A DNA stretch of 64,000 nt from Rhodanobacter humi (GTDB lineage Bacteria > Pseudomonadota > Gammaproteobacteria > Xanthomonadales > Rhodanobacteraceae). The position numbers and the translations under genes are program-made. The notes under the pieces are model-generated. The model was given only the letters and a program-made list of their open reading frames with translations, was not told where the DNA came from and searched no databases. The stretch lies in assembly GCF_041107455.1 (NCBI RefSeq), contig NZ_JBGBPY010000001.1, positions 2,356,001 to 2,420,000 on the forward strand, in the 5' to 3' direction. Positions 1 to 11,958 of this stretch are shown one piece after another. The first letter of the stretch is position 1. Each line of letters starts with the position of its first letter.

Positions 1-3000
1 TGAAGAAGAACACGTGTTCCTGCTCGCCCAGCCGGAACAGCCGGGCGCGGAACAGCGGCGGCGTGGCCAGGTCGAACGGTTCGGCGATCAACGCGTCCAG
101 CCGGCGCCGCAGCCAGGCATCGCGTTCGTCTGCCGGCATGCCGGAGAGATCCTCGAGCGGCAGCTCCACCTCCAGTTCGGCGTGGATGCGCTGCATCGCG
201 CCCGTCGCGTCCGGCTCGATCGAGGTGCGCAGCACCGGCTGGCGGCGGACCATGGTGCGCAGCGCCTGCTCGAAGGCGGCGAGATCCAGCGATCCGCTCA
301 GGCGATGCGCCGACGGCGTGTGAAACGCCACGCCGCCGGGCCTGAGCTGTTCGAGGTACCACACGCGTTGCTGCATCAGCGACAGCGGCGCGCGTTCGCG
401 GTCAGCCAGGCGCGCGATCTGGCGCGGCTCCTGTTTGCCGGCTGCACCTGCCGCGCGTATCGCTGCCGCCAGCCGCGCCACGGTTGGCGCTTCGAACAGG
501 GTACGCAGCGACAGCGCCAGACCCAGCTCGCGATTGAGGCGCGCGGTGAGTTGCGCGGCGAGCAGAGAGTGCCCGCCGTGCTCGAAGAAGTCGTCGTCCA
601 GGCCCGGCTCCAGTCCACCCAGCACGGCCGCCATCGCCTGCGCGATCTGGCGCTCCAGTTCGTCGCGCGGCGCAGCGCGCGCGACGGCCGGCGCGGCGGC
701 GAGCGGCGCCGGCAGCCGGGCGCGGTCGATCTTGCCATTGGGTAGCAGTGGCAGCGCAGCCAGCACCACGAAGTGCTGCGGCAGCATGTATTCGGGCAGG
801 CGTTCGCGCAGGCGGCTGCGCAAGGCGGCCTCGTCCACCGGCGCTTCGCTCGCCAGATAGGCAACCAGGCGTGCGTCGCCCGGACGATCCTCGCGCACCA
901 TCACCAGGGCTTGCGTCACCGGCGGATGGCCGGCCAGCTGCGTCTCGATCTCGCCGGGTTCGATGCGGAAGCCGCGAAGCTTGATCTGGAAGTCGGCGCG
1001 GCCAAGGTGTTCGAGGGTGCCGTCGGCGCGCCAGCGGCCGCGGTCGCCGGTGCGGTAGAGCCGTGCACCGGGTTCGGCGGAGAACGGATCGGCGACGAAG
1101 CGCTCGGCGGTGAGCTCCGGCCGGTGCAGGTAGCCGAGCGCCACGCCCGCGCCGCCGATCCACAGCTCGCCCGGCACGCCCAGCGGACAGGGCTGGCGCC
1201 GTTCGTCCAGCACCCACACCGTGGTGTTCGCGATCGGCGTGCCGATGGTGATCGGCTGATCCGGCGCCACCTGGGCACAGGTCGACCACACCGTGGTCTC
1301 GGTGGGGCCGTACATGTTCCACAGCGCGCCGCAGCGTGCCCGCAGCGCGGTGGCCAGATCCGGCGCCAGCGCCTCGCCGCCGCACAGCGCGCGGAAGTCC
1401 GGGCCGCCTTGCCAGCCGGCCTGCAGCAGCATGCGCCAGCTGGCCGGCGTGGCCTGCATCAGCGTGATGCGGTGGCCGGCCAGCAGCGTCTTCAGTGCGT
1501 CGCCGTCCATCGCCTGCTCGCGCGTGGCCAGCACCACGCAGCCGCCCACGCCCAGCGGCCCGAGCAGTTCCAGCACCGCGATGTCGAAGGACAGCGTGGT
1601 GACGGCGAGCAGGCGGTCGTCGGCGCGTAGGCCGGGACGCTCGGCCATGCTGGCGAGGAAGTTCGCCACGGCGCGATGCGGGATCGCCACGCCCTTGGGC
1701 CGACCGGTGGAGCCGGAGGTATAGATCACGTAGGCGGTAGCCGCGGGATCGACGGACAGCGCGGGCGGCGTGACGGGCAGCGCGTCCCAGCCGGCGGGCG
1801 GTGCATCCAGCGCGATCGGCGGGCGGTCCGGCCGATCGAAGCGTGCGGCCAGCGACGCCTGGGTGAGCAGCACCGCCAGCTTGGCGTCGGCGACCATGTA
1901 GGCCAGCCGCTCGGCGGGGAAGGCGGGATCGAGCGGGACGTAGCCGGCGCCGGCCTTGAGCGTGCCGAGCAGAGCGGCGAGCATGGCGGGGCCGCGTTCG
2001 AGCGCGATGCCGACGAGGTCGCCGGGGTGGACGCCGTGCGCGATCAGGCCATGGGCGATGCGGTTGGCCTGCTCGTCCAGCGCGCGGTAGCTCAGTGTCT
2101 CGTCGCCGCAGCGCAGTGCGGGGCGCTCCGGTGAAGCAGACGCCTGGCGTTCGAACGCGCCGTGCATGGTCGACGGGCCGCTCCAATGACGCGCGGGCGG
2201 CTGCAGTCCGGCCAGCTCGCGCTGCGCCGCTGCGTCGACCAGCGGCAAGGCGCCGAGCGGATGGTCGGGCTGCGTCACGGCGGCGCGCAGCAAGGCCTCG
2301 TAGGCGCGCAGCCAGCGACGCACGGTGGCGGCATCGAACAGGCCGCTGTTGTACTGGCATTCCAGGCGCAGGCCACCATGTTCCTGCACCGCGTTGATGA
2401 ACAGTTCGAAGTTCTCGTAGCGGCGAGGCACGCTGGCGAAGTCCAGTCGCAGCCCAGGGAAGGCTTCGCCTTCCTGCTCCAGCGCCTGGTCGATGTTGAA
2501 CAGCACGCTGACCAGCGGCAGGCGAGCGGGATCGCGCGCGATGTCCAACTGCTGCAGCAGGCTGCCGAAGGTGCAGCGCTGGTGCTCCAACGCATCGAGC
2601 AGCTCGCCGCCCGCCGCGCCAAGCAGCTGCGTGAACGGCAGCGCCGGATCGGCCGTGCAGCGCAGCGGCAGCAGATTGACGCCGTGGCCGACCAGGTCGC
2701 CCAGACCTTCGTTCGCCTGCGCTGCGGCGGGGATGCCGAGCACGACTTCGTCCTGCCCGGCCAGCCGGCCGAGCAAGCCGGCGAAACTGCCCAGCAAGGT
2801 GGCGAACAGGCTTGCGCCGTGACGCGCGCCCAGGTGGCGCAAGGCGCCGACCAGGTCGGCGCCGAGCACATGATCCTCGCGGCCGGCAGCGAAGCTGCGC
2901 CGTGGCGGTCGCGGGCGGTCGCCCGGCAGGTCCAGCGCCGGTGGACGATGGGCGTGATGCGCTACCCACCAGGCCTCGTCGGCGGCGCGGGCGTGGCGGT

Positions 3001-3622
3001 CCGCCTGTCCGGCGCATTGCAAGGCGTAGTCGGCGAAGGAGGGGGCTGGCGGCAGGTTTGCGTTGCCGGCGCCGCTGCGCAACGCGTACAGCGTGCCCAG
3101 TTCGCGCAGGACCACCCACCACGACCAGCCGTCGCAGACCAGGTGGTGCGCGCTGAGCAGCAGCACGTGCTCGCCCTCGCCCAGGCGCAGCAGTTCGGCG
3201 CGGAACAGCGGTCCGGTTTCCAGGTCGAACGGCAGCAGCACGACTTGCGCGCGGCGCTCCTCCAGCGCGGCAATGCGCGTGGATGCATCGAGCGCGCCCA
3301 GGTCGGTCTGGCGCACGTCGAGCGCGACGCCGCCGGCCACGCAGAAGGTTTCGCCGTCCGGGCCGAAACTGGCGCGCAGCGCATCGTGGCGATCAACCAG
3401 CGCTTGCAGCGCGTCGAGCATGGCCGTGCGGTCCAGCGCGCCGTGCAGGTGCAGCGCGACCGCTTCGTTGTAGGCCAGCGAAGCGTCCTCACCCAGTTTG
3501 GCAGCCAGCCAGATTTCGCGCTGCGCCTCGGTGCTGGGCACCACGCGTTCGAGCGCGGGACTGGCGAACGGATCGTAGTCGACGGCCGAGAGGCCGGCAT
3601 GCGCGTCCATGGGCGTGTTCAT
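1..3622 (-). CDS. Nonribosomal peptide synthetase, C-A-PCP-C..., 3' end outside window
   Basis: Second megasynthase of the biosynthetic locus; the frame runs open from the ATG at 3622 past base 1, so the protein is C-terminally incomplete here. Domain order: condensation domain with the catalytic motif HHLVCDG at residues 159-165; adenylation domain with the A3 motif [11 protein letters not shown] starting at residue 634 and a YGPTETT motif; carrier domain with [11 protein letters not shown] (phosphopantetheine serine at residue 1019); then the first part of another condensation domain. Lining up the A-domain pocket by eye gives D-I-L-Q-L-G-M-V-W, which resembles glycine-type codes as I remember them; this substrate call is tentative. 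The start overlaps the stop of the upstream synthase (ATGA), so the two are probably translationally coupled. No thioesterase lies inside the window. Confidence 0.93.
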   Translation of the reverse strand, partial: MNTPMDAHAGLSAVDYDPFASPALERVVPSTEAQREIWLAAKLGEDASLAYNEAVALHLHGALDRTAMLDALQALVDRHDALRASFGPDGETFCVAGGVALDVRQTDLGALDASTRIAALEERRAQVVLLPFDLETGPLFRAELLRLGEGEHVLLLSAHHLVCDGWSWWVVLRELGTLYALRSGAGNANLPPAPSFADYALQCAGQADRHARAADEAWWVAHHAHRPPALDLPGDRPRPPRRSFAAGREDHVLGADLVGALRHLGARHGASLFATLLGSFAGLLGRLAGQDEVVLGIPAAAQANEGLGDLVGHGVNLLPLRCTADPALPFTQLLGAAGGELLDALEHQRCTFGSLLQQLDIARDPARLPLVSVLFNIDQALEQEGEAFPGLRLDFASVPRRYENFELFINAVQEHGGLRLECQYNSGLFDAATVRRWLRAYEALLRAAVTQPDHPLGALPLVDAAAQRELAGLQPPARHWSGPSTMHGAFERQASASPERPALRCGDETLSYRALDEQANRIAHGLIAHGVHPGDLVGIALERGPAMLAALLGTLKAGAGYVPLDPAFPAERLAYMVADAKLAVLLTQASLAARFDRPDRPPIALDAPPAGWDALPVTPPALSVDPAATAYVIYTSGSTGRPKGVAIPHRAVANFLASMAERPGLRADDRLLAVTTLSFDIAVLELLGPLGVGGCVVLATREQAMDGDALKTLLAGHRITLMQATPASWRMLLQAGWQGGPDFRALCGGEALAPDLATALRARCGALWNMYGPTETTVWSTCAQVAPDQPITIGTPIANTTVWVLDERRQPCPLGVPGELWIGGAGVALGYLHRPELTAERFVADPFSAEPGARLYRTGDRGRWRADGTLEHLGRADFQIKLRGFRIEPGEIETQLAGHPPVTQALVMVREDRPGDARLVAYLASEAPVDEAALRSRLRERLPEYMLPQHFVVLAALPLLPNGKIDRARLPAPLAAAPAVARAAPRDELERQIAQAMAAVLGGLEPGLDDDFFEHGGHSLLAAQLTARLNRELGLALSLRTLFEAPTVARLAAAIRAAGAAGKQEPRQIARLADRERAPLSLMQQRVWYLEQLRPGGVAFHTPSAHRLSGSLDLAAFEQALRTMVRRQPVLRTSIEPDATGAMQRIHAELEVELPLEDLSGMPADERDAWLRRRLDALIAEPFDLATPPLFRARLFRLGEQEHVFFF

Positions 3623-6600
3623 GACTCGACCTTCATGTACTTGCCCGGTTGCGCGGGGTTGGGCACGAACCAGCACGGCCGCCCGTCGGGTTCGCGGCCG
3701 AGCCGCGCGCCGGGCACGGGCGGCTTGCCCGCATCCATCACAGTCTGCGCCGGGGGAACGTTGCGCGGCAGGAAACCGGCTTCCTGCAACTCGGCCACCG
3801 AATCCTTGTAGGCCTGGGTGATCTTCTGGAAATCCGCCTCGCTGTGCGCGGTGGTGAAGAAGCAGGGGAAGTTGTCGAGGATGTGCACGCCGCGGCTGCG
3901 CATCATCGCGAACAGCAGATCCTGCAGCGGATGCTCCTCCAGGAACTGGGTCTTCCACAGCGACGCGAACTGCTTGACCGCGATCGGCGCGCCCACTTCC
4001 ACGAAGAAGCCGTTGAGCTCGTCGGCCATTGCCGCGGTGCGCGCATTGAGCCGTTCCTGCAGCGCGCCCCCGGCCTCGCGCACGTGCTCGAGCACCGCCT
4101 TCGCCGCGGCCAGCGCCAGCGGGTGGCGCACGAAGGTGCCGGCGAAATAAGTGACGCCCACGGTGGGGATCGAGTCGTCGCCGTACTGCCATTGGCCGCC
4201 GTCCAGCGCATCCATGTATTCGCGTTTGCCTGCGATCACCCCGATCGGATAGCCGCCGCCCACGACCTTGCCGTAGGTGGCGAGGTCGGCGCGGATATCG
4301 AACAGCGCTTGGGTGCCGCCGGGATGGCTGCGGAAGCCGGTGACGATCTCATCGAAGATGCACAAGGTGCCGGTGGCCGCGGTGATCGCACGCACCTCGC
4401 GCAGGAATTCGACCGGGCGGAAATCCGGCCGCCGGCTCTGCACCGGCTCGATCAGCACGGCGGCCAGTTCGTGCGCGCGTTCGCGGATGATTTCCAGCGA
4501 CTCCGGCGTGCCGTAGTCGAGCACCAGCACGTGTTCGGCGGTGTTGCGCAGGATGCCCGGCGCGGCCGGTACCGCGCGCAGCTTCTTGGTGCCGCGCACG
4601 ATCACTTCGTCCACGATGCCGTGGTAGGCACCGGTGAACAGCACCACGGTCTCGCGCCCGGTCACCGTGCGCGCGATGCGCAGCGCGCCCAGCACCGCCT
4701 CCGAGCCGGTGTTGCACAGTGCCGCGCGCTCATGCCCGGTGACTTCGCAGACCAGCTTTGCCACTTCGCCGGCCAGCGGATGCTGCGGGCCGATCTCGTA
4801 GCCGAGATCGAGCTGCCTGCGCACGGCATCCAGCACGAAATCTGGCTGCCAGCCGAACAGGCTCATGCCGAAGCCGTTCAGCGCGTCGACGTATTCGTTG
4901 CCGTCCAGGTCCCACAGGTGGGCGCCCTTGGAGCGCTCGATGACGGTCTGGTAGACGATTTCCTTAAGCAGGGGACGGAAGCCGTTGACCACGCGCGGGT
5001 CGGCCATGTGCGGGCGATGCGCCTGGGTGTACTCCTTCGATTTGCGCGTGCGCGCCACGTAGCGTTCGACGAAGCGGTCCAGCCGGCCTTGCTGGCGCGG
5101 CGTGAGCTCGAACTTGCCGGTGTCGATGCGCGCGATCGCGCCGAAGGCCTTCTTGACGTCGTAGCGGGTATGGGCCAGCGCGGCCTCTTCATCCACGACC
5201 GGAGCCGCGGTTGCGGCGGTTGCGGCGGGTGCTGGCGCGGCGGCCACGGGCGACGGCACGGCAGCCGGCGCCGCGACGCCGAGCAGGGCCAGTTGCTGGG
5301 CCATCAGTTGCATCTGCTGCGCGATCACCTGCTGCACGTAGCTGTGTGGCGCCGCGCCGGCCATGGCCGGCAGCGACGGCATCGCCAACGGCGTCGGTTG
5401 CAGCGGGGCGGGTGCCGCTGCCACGGCGGGCGCCTCAGGCGGAAGCTGCGCGTCGAGCAGCGCGGCCAGTTGCGCGAAGCTGGAGCAATCGCCCATCAGC
5501 TGACGGAAGCTCACCGGCACCGCGAAGGTCTTGGAAACCTGCAGCGCCACCTGGGTCAGCATCAGGCTGTCCAGACCCAGCTCGATGAAGTGGCTGGCGG
5601 GATCGGCGTCGGCCAGGTCGATGCCGGCGACATCCTCGAAGGTGGCCTTGAGCTGGCCGATCAGGCGCGGTTGGCGATCCACGGACGACACGGTTGGCGC
5701 GGACATGATGGGCGTTCCTTCGTGGTACTCGGACGTTGTGGCGGGTGGCAACGATGCGTGGACGCCCGATACCGCGGGCGCGTCGATCCAATGGCGTTGG
5801 CGTTCGAACGGATAGCTGGGCAGGCATACGCGCCGGCGCCGCGCGCGTCGGTCCAGCCGTGCGGCGTCGATGGCCGCACCCTGGCGCCACAGCTCGCCGA
5901 CGGCCTGGCGCAATTGCATCGGTTCCAGCTGAGGCGCGTCGCCGAGCGAGGGCAGGGCGGCGATGCGCTGCTGGCGCAGCAGCGGCTGCTGGCGCGCCAG
6001 CGAACACAGCGTGGCGCGCGGACCCACTTCCAGCAGCACGCGGGCAGGTCTGTCGAGCACGCGTTCGAGCGCGGTGGAGAAGCGCACCGGTTCGCGCAGG
6101 TGGCGCGTCCAGTAGTCGATCGACTGCGCCGCATCGTCGCCCAACCAGTTGCCGGTCGCGGTCGACACCAGCGGGATGCGCGGCGCCTGTCGTGACACGC
6201 GCTCCACTTCGGCACGGAACGGCGCCAGCACCGGTTCCATCATCGCCGAGTGGAAGGCGTGCGAGGTGCGCAGCGGGCGGCAGGCGACACCGTCCTTCTC
6301 CAGTGCCGCCTGCAGCGCGGCGACATCCGCGTGCGGTCCGGCCACCACGCAGGCGGCCGGTGCGTTTTCCACGGCCAGCGACAGCGTCGCCGACAGGCGC
6401 GCGAGCACATCCTCGCGCGGTAGCCGCACCGACAGCATTGCGCCTTCCGGCTGCGCCTGCATCAGCGCGCCGCGGCGGACGACGAGACGCATCGCGTCGC
6501 GCAGCTCGAACACGCCGGCCAGGGTCGCCGCGACGAACTCGCCGACGCTATGGCCGAGCATCGCCGCCGGTTGCACGCCCAGGCTCATCCACCATTGCGC

Positions 6601-9600
6601 CAGCGCGTATTCCATCGTGAAGATCGCCGGCTGCATCACCGCGGTGGGCAGCAGCGCCGCGGGATCGTCGCTCCACATGCGTTCGCGCAGGTCGAAGTCC
6701 ACCACCTCGCCGGCATGCGCCACGCAGGCGTCGAAAGCCTCGCGGAATGCCGACTCGGCGACATGCAGCGCGCGGCCCATGCCAGGGTAGGGCGAGCCCT
6801 GCCCAGGGAACAGGAACACCACGTCGGCCGGCTGGCTGGGGTGGCTGCGCACGCTGGCGGCGGCAACTTCGGCGAGGCGCAAGGCCGCCTCGGCCGCGTC
6901 GCCGGCCACTACTGCGGCGCGATGGGCGAAGGCCTTGCGGCCGACTGCCAGCGTCCAGGCCACGTCGGCGAGGTTCTCGCCGGGTTGCGTGCCCAGGTGT
7001 GCGGCCAGGCGTTCCGCCGTCGCGGCGAGCGCCGTCGGCGTGCGCGCCGACAACAGCAGCAACTGCGGCCCGTCGGCAGCATCGGAGGGTTCTTGTGCGG
7101 GGGCCTGCTCCATCACTACGTGTGCGTTGGTGCCGCCGACGCCGAACGAGCTGACGCCCGCGCGCAACGGCCCGTTGTCAGAGTGCCATTCCAGCAGGCG
7201 CGGGTTGACCATGAACGGCGAGCTGGCGAAATCGATACTCGGGTTGGGCGCGCGGAAATGCAGGGTCGGCGGGATCCGTTGCTCGGCCAGCGCGAACGCC
7301 GTCTTGATCACGCCCGCCACGCCGGCGGCGATCACCATGTGGCCGACATTGCTCTTGAGCGAGCCGACGTGGCAAAAGCCGATGTCGTTCGTATTGCGCC
7401 GGAACGCACTGACCAGCCCCTCGATCTCGATCGGATCGCCGATCGGAGTGGCCGTGCCGTGGGCTTCCACGTAACTGATGCTGCGCGCGTCGACGCCGGC
7501 GTCCGCCTGCGCCATGGCGATCACCGCGGCCTGCCCCGCGCTGCTCGGCGCCATGAAGCTGGCTTTGCCGCCGCCGTCGTTGTTCACCGCGCTGCCGCGG
7601 ATCAGCGCATAGACCGGATCGCCGTCGGCGATCGCATCGGACAGCCGCTTGAGCAGGACCACCGCGGCGCCGTCGCTGAACACCGTGCCCCGCGCGTCCG
7701 CGTCGAAACTGCGCGTGTGCCCGTCCGGCGAAAGCATGGTGCCTTCCTGGGCGAGATAGCCGCTGCGCGGCGGGCAGGTGATCGACGCGCCGCCGGCCAG
7801 CGCCATCGTGCAACGACCGGCGCGCAAGGCGTCGAAGGCCTGGCAGATCGCCACCAGCGACGTCGAGCAAGCGGTGTTCACGCTGACCGCCGGGCCGGTC
7901 AGGTCGAGTTTGTGCGCGACGCGGGTGGCCAGGAAGTCCTTTTCGTTGGCCAGCATCACCTGGAACGCGCCGAGCTTGTCGACCAGGTCCGGCCGCGCAC
8001 TGAGATGACGCTGGAAATAAGTGGCGTGGTACATGCCGCCGAACACGCCGACCGGTCCCGTGTGCGTTCCCGGCGCATGGCCCGCGCGCTCCAGGCATTC
8101 CCAGCACAGTTCGAGGAAGATCCGCTGCTGCGGGTCCATCAGCTCCGCCTCGCGCGGCGGGATGCCGAAGAACGCGGCGTCGAAGTTCTCCACGCCGTCG
8201 ACGATGCCGCGCGCGGCCACATAGGACGGGTCGTCGCGCTCCGCGCGCGCGATGCCCGGGTCGAGTTCGTCGGCGCCGAAGAAGGTGATCGATTCCTGGC
8301 CTTCGCACAGGTTGCGCCAGAACGCCTCGACGTTGTCCGCGCCGGGGAAGCGTCCGGCCATCGCGATGATCGCGATCGGCTCGGCATCGACGCCGTGCCC
8401 GCCGTGCGGCAGGCCGGACGCGGTGGGCGCGGTCCGCGTGTTTCCTGCCATCGCCTGCGCCAGCGCCGCCGGCGTGGGGTTCTGGAAGAACATCGGTATG
8501 GTCAGTTCGCGCGGCGCCAGCTCACCGAGCCGGGTGACCGCGCGCACGGCGGACAGCGAATCGCCGCCCAACTCGAAGAAGTTGTCGTCGCGGCCCACGC
8601 GGTCCAGTCCGAGCAGTTCGCCGAACACGGCGCATGCCTGCTGCTCCAGGGGGCCGACGGGTTCCACGTACGGCACGGCAAGTTCGGGCCGGCGGGAATC
8701 CGGCGCGGGCAGCGCGCGACGGTCGAGCTTGCCGTTGGTGGTCAGCGGCAGCGCATCGAGCTGCACATAGCATGCCGGCACCATGAACTCGGGCAGGCTG
8801 GTGCCGAGGTAGCCGCGCAGCGCCTGCGCAGTGGTCTCGACGCCGTTGCCTACGTAATAGGCGACCAGGCGCTTGCGGCCGGGCTGGTCTTCACGCGCCT
8901 GCACGGCGCAGGCGCCGATCGCGCGATGACGCGCCAGCACTGCCTCGATCTCGCCAGTCTCGATGCGGTAGCCGCGTATCTTGACCTGGCCATCGATGCG
9001 GCCGACGAATTCGATGGCGCCGTCCGGCAGGTAGCGCACCAGATCGCCGGTGCGATACAGGCGTTCGCCCGCGGCGCCGAATGGATCGGGCACGAAACGT
9101 TCGGCGCTCAGTTCGGGACGCCGCAGGTAGCCGCGCGCGACGCCGGCCCCGCCCACGAACAATTCGCCGACGACGCCGGTAGGCAGCAGCTCCATGCGCC
9201 GGTTCAGCACATAGAGCCGCGTGTCAGCGATGGGCCGCCCGATCGGAATCGTGCGCGCGTCGGCTGCTAGGTCGCGCGGTATGCGATGGGTGGTGGTGAA
9301 TGTCGTGCATTCGGTCGGGCCGTACGGATGGACGATGGTCGTGCCGGGCAGCGCATCCAGCGCCCGGCGCACGTGCCGTACGGAGACCTTCTCGCCGCCG
9401 GTGAACAGTTCACGCAGCCCGGTCAGGTGCCGGGGGTCGACATCCACGATGGCATTGAACAGCGCCGTGGTGAGGAAGGCCGTGCTGACGTTGTGCCGCG
9501 TGATACTGCGGGCGAGGCCGCTGCCGGTTGGTACTGCTTCGTCGTGCACGATGACGCAACCGCCATTGAGCAGGGCGCCCCAGATCTCCAGCGTGGAGGC

Positions 9601-10824
9601 ATCGAAGCCCAGCGGCGCTGCGTGCAACAGCCGTGTGTCGAGCCCCAGATCGATGTATTCGACGTCACGTACCAGGCGGATGATGGAACGGTGCCGGATC
9701 TCGACGCCCTTCGGCGTGCCAGTCGATCCCGAGGTGTACATCACGTAGGCCAGTGCTTCGCCGTCGAGCCGGATGGGGTCGGGTGCGATGGCGCCGGGAT
9801 CGCCGGGCTGTTCCCCGGCGGCGACGGAAACGCGCACGATCGCATCGGCGAGCGGCAGCGCCCGCGCGATGCGCGGGGTCACCACGATGCGTACTTCGGC
9901 ATCGTCGAGCATGAAAGCCACACGCTCTGCCGGGTAGGCCATGTCGAGCGGCAGGTAGGCGGCGCCCGCTTTCAGTACGCCGAGGATGGCGACCACCGCG
10001 TCGACGGAGCGATCCAGCATCACGCCCACGATCGTGCCCTGCGCGACGCCGGCATCGCGCAGGCGCAACGCCAGCGCCGTCGCCAGCCGGTCCAGTTGCG
10101 CGTAGGTCAGGTTGCGCTGGTCGTCGATGACCGCGATCCGGTCCGCATGCTCCCTGGCGGTGGCGGCGAACAGGCCGTCTACCGTGTCGGCGGCATGGCG
10201 CGGCACGTCCGTCGCATTCCATTCGACCAGCAGCCGGCGACGCTCGGCCGGATCGAGAATGTCGATCGATTCCAGTGCGCAGTCGGTTGCCGATGCGCAT
10301 GCCGCGAGCGCGCGTGCCACGCAGCCTGCAAGCAGGTCGACCGTTGCCGCATCCGGCGAGCCGCGAAAATCGACTTGCAATTGCGCGTCGCCCGCCAGGC
10401 GCAGTCGCCACGCCAGCTGCACAGATACGTCGCCGCAGGCGGCCGCCGCCTCGCCGTCGTGGGCGAGCCATGCGCTGGCCGCTGGGGCATCCGCCGGTGC
10501 GCGGAACGTGTGCGCGCAGGTTTCGAGCCAGGCGTCGCGCGATCCCGTGCGCGGTACCTCGATGGAACCCTGGGCGACGCCGCTTGCCCCCGACACCGTG
10601 GCAAGCACGGCGTCCGCCCCGGTCAGGCGCGATTCGACCAGCGCCAAGGTCGCGCCCAGCAGTTGCGCGGGAGTGGTCGGCCTCCGGCGCATGGCATCGC
10701 CCAGCGCGGCGGCGAGCGCGGGACCGAGCGGATACTGCCGGTGCCGCCATGCGTCATCCGCGCCATCGGCCTGGCCAGGCAGCACGTCGAGCAAATCCAT
10801 GTTTTGCGTATCGCCCAGCGTCAT
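3619..10824 (-). CDS. Hybrid NRPS/type I PKS with built-in aminotransferase
   Basis: A 2401-residue assembly-line enzyme. Order: a remnant of a condensation domain lacking HHxxxDG (about residues 1-190); adenylation domain ([18 protein letters not shown]); carrier protein (GGDSL, serine 756); ketosynthase with active Cys 986 in NTACSTS plus [12 protein letters not shown] and KSNVGH; acyltransferase with GHSVGE (serine 1426) and HAFHS, the malonyl-type signature; acyl carrier protein (LGLDSL, serine 1753); an Ala/Pro-rich linker; and a class III PLP aminotransferase with the lysine in YGKVVGGG (residue 2186). No ketoreductase or dehydratase lies between AT and ACP, so the beta-ketone should persist for transamination, as in mycosubtilin/iturin AMT modules. 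By-eye A-domain pocket D-A-L-F-F-G-P-T-F suggests a hydrophobic amino acid, low confidence. Start: ATG 10824 begins the recognisable protein; ATG 10918, overlapping the upstream gene, is an alternative. Confidence 0.93.
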   Translation of the reverse strand: MTLGDTQNMDLLDVLPGQADGADDAWRHRQYPLGPALAAALGDAMRRRPTTPAQLLGATLALVESRLTGADAVLATVSGASGVAQGSIEVPRTGSRDAWLETCAHTFRAPADAPAASAWLAHDGEAAAACGDVSVQLAWRLRLAGDAQLQVDFRGSPDAATVDLLAGCVARALAACASATDCALESIDILDPAERRRLLVEWNATDVPRHAADTVDGLFAATAREHADRIAVIDDQRNLTYAQLDRLATALALRLRDAGVAQGTIVGVMLDRSVDAVVAILGVLKAGAAYLPLDMAYPAERVAFMLDDAEVRIVVTPRIARALPLADAIVRVSVAAGEQPGDPGAIAPDPIRLDGEALAYVMYTSGSTGTPKGVEIRHRSIIRLVRDVEYIDLGLDTRLLHAAPLGFDASTLEIWGALLNGGCVIVHDEAVPTGSGLARSITRHNVSTAFLTTALFNAIVDVDPRHLTGLRELFTGGEKVSVRHVRRALDALPGTTIVHPYGPTECTTFTTTHRIPRDLAADARTIPIGRPIADTRLYVLNRRMELLPTGVVGELFVGGAGVARGYLRRPELSAERFVPDPFGAAGERLYRTGDLVRYLPDGAIEFVGRIDGQVKIRGYRIETGEIEAVLARHRAIGACAVQAREDQPGRKRLVAYYVGNGVETTAQALRGYLGTSLPEFMVPACYVQLDALPLTTNGKLDRRALPAPDSRRPELAVPYVEPVGPLEQQACAVFGELLGLDRVGRDDNFFELGGDSLSAVRAVTRLGELAPRELTIPMFFQNPTPAALAQAMAGNTRTAPTASGLPHGGHGVDAEPIAIIAMAGRFPGADNVEAFWRNLCEGQESITFFGADELDPGIARAERDDPSYVAARGIVDGVENFDAAFFGIPPREAELMDPQQRIFLELCWECLERAGHAPGTHTGPVGVFGGMYHATYFQRHLSARPDLVDKLGAFQVMLANEKDFLATRVAHKLDLTGPAVSVNTACSTSLVAICQAFDALRAGRCTMALAGGASITCPPRSGYLAQEGTMLSPDGHTRSFDADARGTVFSDGAAVVLLKRLSDAIADGDPVYALIRGSAVNNDGGGKASFMAPSSAGQAAVIAMAQADAGVDARSISYVEAHGTATPIGDPIEIEGLVSAFRRNTNDIGFCHVGSLKSNVGHMVIAAGVAGVIKTAFALAEQRIPPTLHFRAPNPSIDFASSPFMVNPRLLEWHSDNGPLRAGVSSFGVGGTNAHVVMEQAPAQEPSDAADGPQLLLLSARTPTALAATAERLAAHLGTQPGENLADVAWTLAVGRKAFAHRAAVVAGDAAEAALRLAEVAAASVRSHPSQPADVVFLFPGQGSPYPGMGRALHVAESAFREAFDACVAHAGEVVDFDLRERMWSDDPAALLPTAVMQPAIFTMEYALAQWWMSLGVQPAAMLGHSVGEFVAATLAGVFELRDAMRLVVRRGALMQAQPEGAMLSVRLPREDVLARLSATLSLAVENAPAACVVAGPHADVAALQAALEKDGVACRPLRTSHAFHSAMMEPVLAPFRAEVERVSRQAPRIPLVSTATGNWLGDDAAQSIDYWTRHLREPVRFSTALERVLDRPARVLLEVGPRATLCSLARQQPLLRQQRIAALPSLGDAPQLEPMQLRQAVGELWRQGAAIDAARLDRRARRRRVCLPSYPFERQRHWIDAPAVSGVHASLPPATTSEYHEGTPIMSAPTVSSVDRQPRLIGQLKATFEDVAGIDLADADPASHFIELGLDSLMLTQVALQVSKTFAVPVSFRQLMGDCSSFAQLAALLDAQLPPEAPAVAAAPAPLQPTPLAMPSLPAMAGAAPHSYVQQVIAQQMQLMAQQLALLGVAAPAAVPSPVAAAPAPAATAATAAPVVDEEAALAHTRYDVKKAFGAIARIDTGKFELTPRQQGRLDRFVERYVARTRKSKEYTQAHRPHMADPRVVNGFRPLLKEIVYQTVIERSKGAHLWDLDGNEYVDALNGFGMSLFGWQPDFVLDAVRRQLDLGYEIGPQHPLAGEVAKLVCEVTGHERAALCNTGSEAVLGALRIARTVTGRETVVLFTGAYHGIVDEVIVRGTKKLRAVPAAPGILRNTAEHVLVLDYGTPESLEIIRERAHELAAVLIEPVQSRRPDFRPVEFLREVRAITAATGTLCIFDEIVTGFRSHPGGTQALFDIRADLATYGKVVGGGYPIGVIAGKREYMDALDGGQWQYGDDSIPTVGVTYFAGTFVRHPLALAAAKAVLEHVREAGGALQERLNARTAAMADELNGFFVEVGAPIAVKQFASLWKTQFLEEHPLQDLLFAMMRSRGVHILDNFPCFFTTAHSEADFQKITQAYKDSVAELQEAGFLPRNVPPAQTVMDAGKPPVPGARLGREPDGRPCWFVPNPAQPGKYMKVES

Positions 10825-10888
10825 AACTGCATACTCATTGAACTTGCCCTGTGCGCCTGCCGGCGATCGAGGCGGCCAGCCTGCCGGC

Positions 10889-11803
10889 TCAATCGTCTGA
10901 GGCGTAGGGCGCTCCATCGAAACGGACAGGCCGGCCCAGCCGATGGCGCGCGTACCTGCGCGCGCCATCCGCGGCATGCGCTGCGACATGCAGCCACGCA
11001 TCGAAGCGGGGACGCCGACCGACCGGAGGCAAGTCGATCCCCAGGCCGTGCATCCGGTCGTGCACGACGTGCAGCAACACATTGCGACGCGATGCCTCGG
11101 TGTTGTAACTGAGGCTCAGCGTCGTCGACGGCTCGTCGCTGGTCTCGACCATGTGCGGGCTGGTCAGCGGCATGTACACGCCCATGCCGGGCTGCAGGTG
11201 GAATACATGTGCGCGGGCGCGGAATTCCTCGTGCCACTCGACCAAGGCAAGCTCGCGATGGCCGTGGAACCAGTCGCGCGCGCGGTCGCTCACCACCGTG
11301 GTGTCGTCGGGATCCCATACATAGACGGTCTTGCTGCCGCGCACCTGCAGCAGAATGCCGTGGTTGCGGTCGATGTGGAACGGCGTGACCGTGTGCGGCG
11401 AGGACACGAAAATCCAGCCGGCCCGGTAGCACATGCCGGGGTCCTTTTGTTCGACCTGCGGTTTGATTTCATCGAGCACGGAATCGACAAGCCCGCGGTA
11501 AGCCGGATCGCCCTGCACATGACGAAGCAACATCCATGCCTTGGCATGGGCGATGTCCTGAAGAGTCTCCTGCGCAGACTTGCGGTTCGGATTCGTGTTT
11601 CCCGCTTCGCTGAAATTGGTGCCGGCGGTGACATCGTTGCTGAACGAGTAGAGCTGTGCCGCGCGCTCAAGGCGGCGACCGAATTCCACTAGCCGGGCTG
11701 GCTGTAGCAACGGGTGCTCCATCAATCGGTGTCGCACCGCTTGGACATGCCACGGATCGAACGCGTCCCAATCGATGTCCATGCAATTCGGTCGCTGGCT
11801 CAT
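10889..11803 (-). CDS. Cupin/JmjC-like Fe(II) oxygenase, probable tailoring enzyme
   Basis: A 304-residue protein resembling the cupin-8/JmjC hydroxylase group of Fe(II)/2-oxoglutarate enzymes. The expected metal triad is visible: H143 and D145 in PFHIDRNHG and H217 in TSPHMVE, with the double-stranded beta-helix core between. A basic residue for 2-oxoglutarate was not assigned. It ends 64 bases before the NRPS/PKS start on the same strand, so it is probably the first gene of that operon and a candidate hydroxylase for a carrier-bound amino acid or the finished product. A GGGGA stretch precedes the ATG; a second ATG seven codons in (MDIDWDAF) is possible. Substrate unknown; a regulatory role of JmjC type is unlikely given the context. 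Confidence 0.8.
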   Translation of the reverse strand: MSQRPNCMDIDWDAFDPWHVQAVRHRLMEHPLLQPARLVEFGRRLERAAQLYSFSNDVTAGTNFSEAGNTNPNRKSAQETLQDIAHAKAWMLLRHVQGDPAYRGLVDSVLDEIKPQVEQKDPGMCYRAGWIFVSSPHTVTPFHIDRNHGILLQVRGSKTVYVWDPDDTTVVSDRARDWFHGHRELALVEWHEEFRARAHVFHLQPGMGVYMPLTSPHMVETSDEPSTTLSLSYNTEASRRNVLLHVVHDRMHGLGIDLPPVGRRPRFDAWLHVAAHAADGARRYARHRLGRPVRFDGAPYASDD

Positions 11804-11958
11804 GCCCGTATCCCCGCCGTGCCGTTGCCGCTGTGGTCGCGCGCGCGCGTGCTGCCTGCGGTCCCTGTCGCGACGGTTTCGTCTTGACGGTTTCGTCTTG
11901 TATGCAAAGCAGGCGTCGCACAGAATCCGCTGGCGCCGCGCTCGGAAATCCGGAGCCC

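Noticed and set aside
10825-11082. N-terminal extension of the NRPS/PKS protein to the first possible start
   Set aside because: The added residues overlap the oxygenase gene out of frame and resemble nothing in the family.
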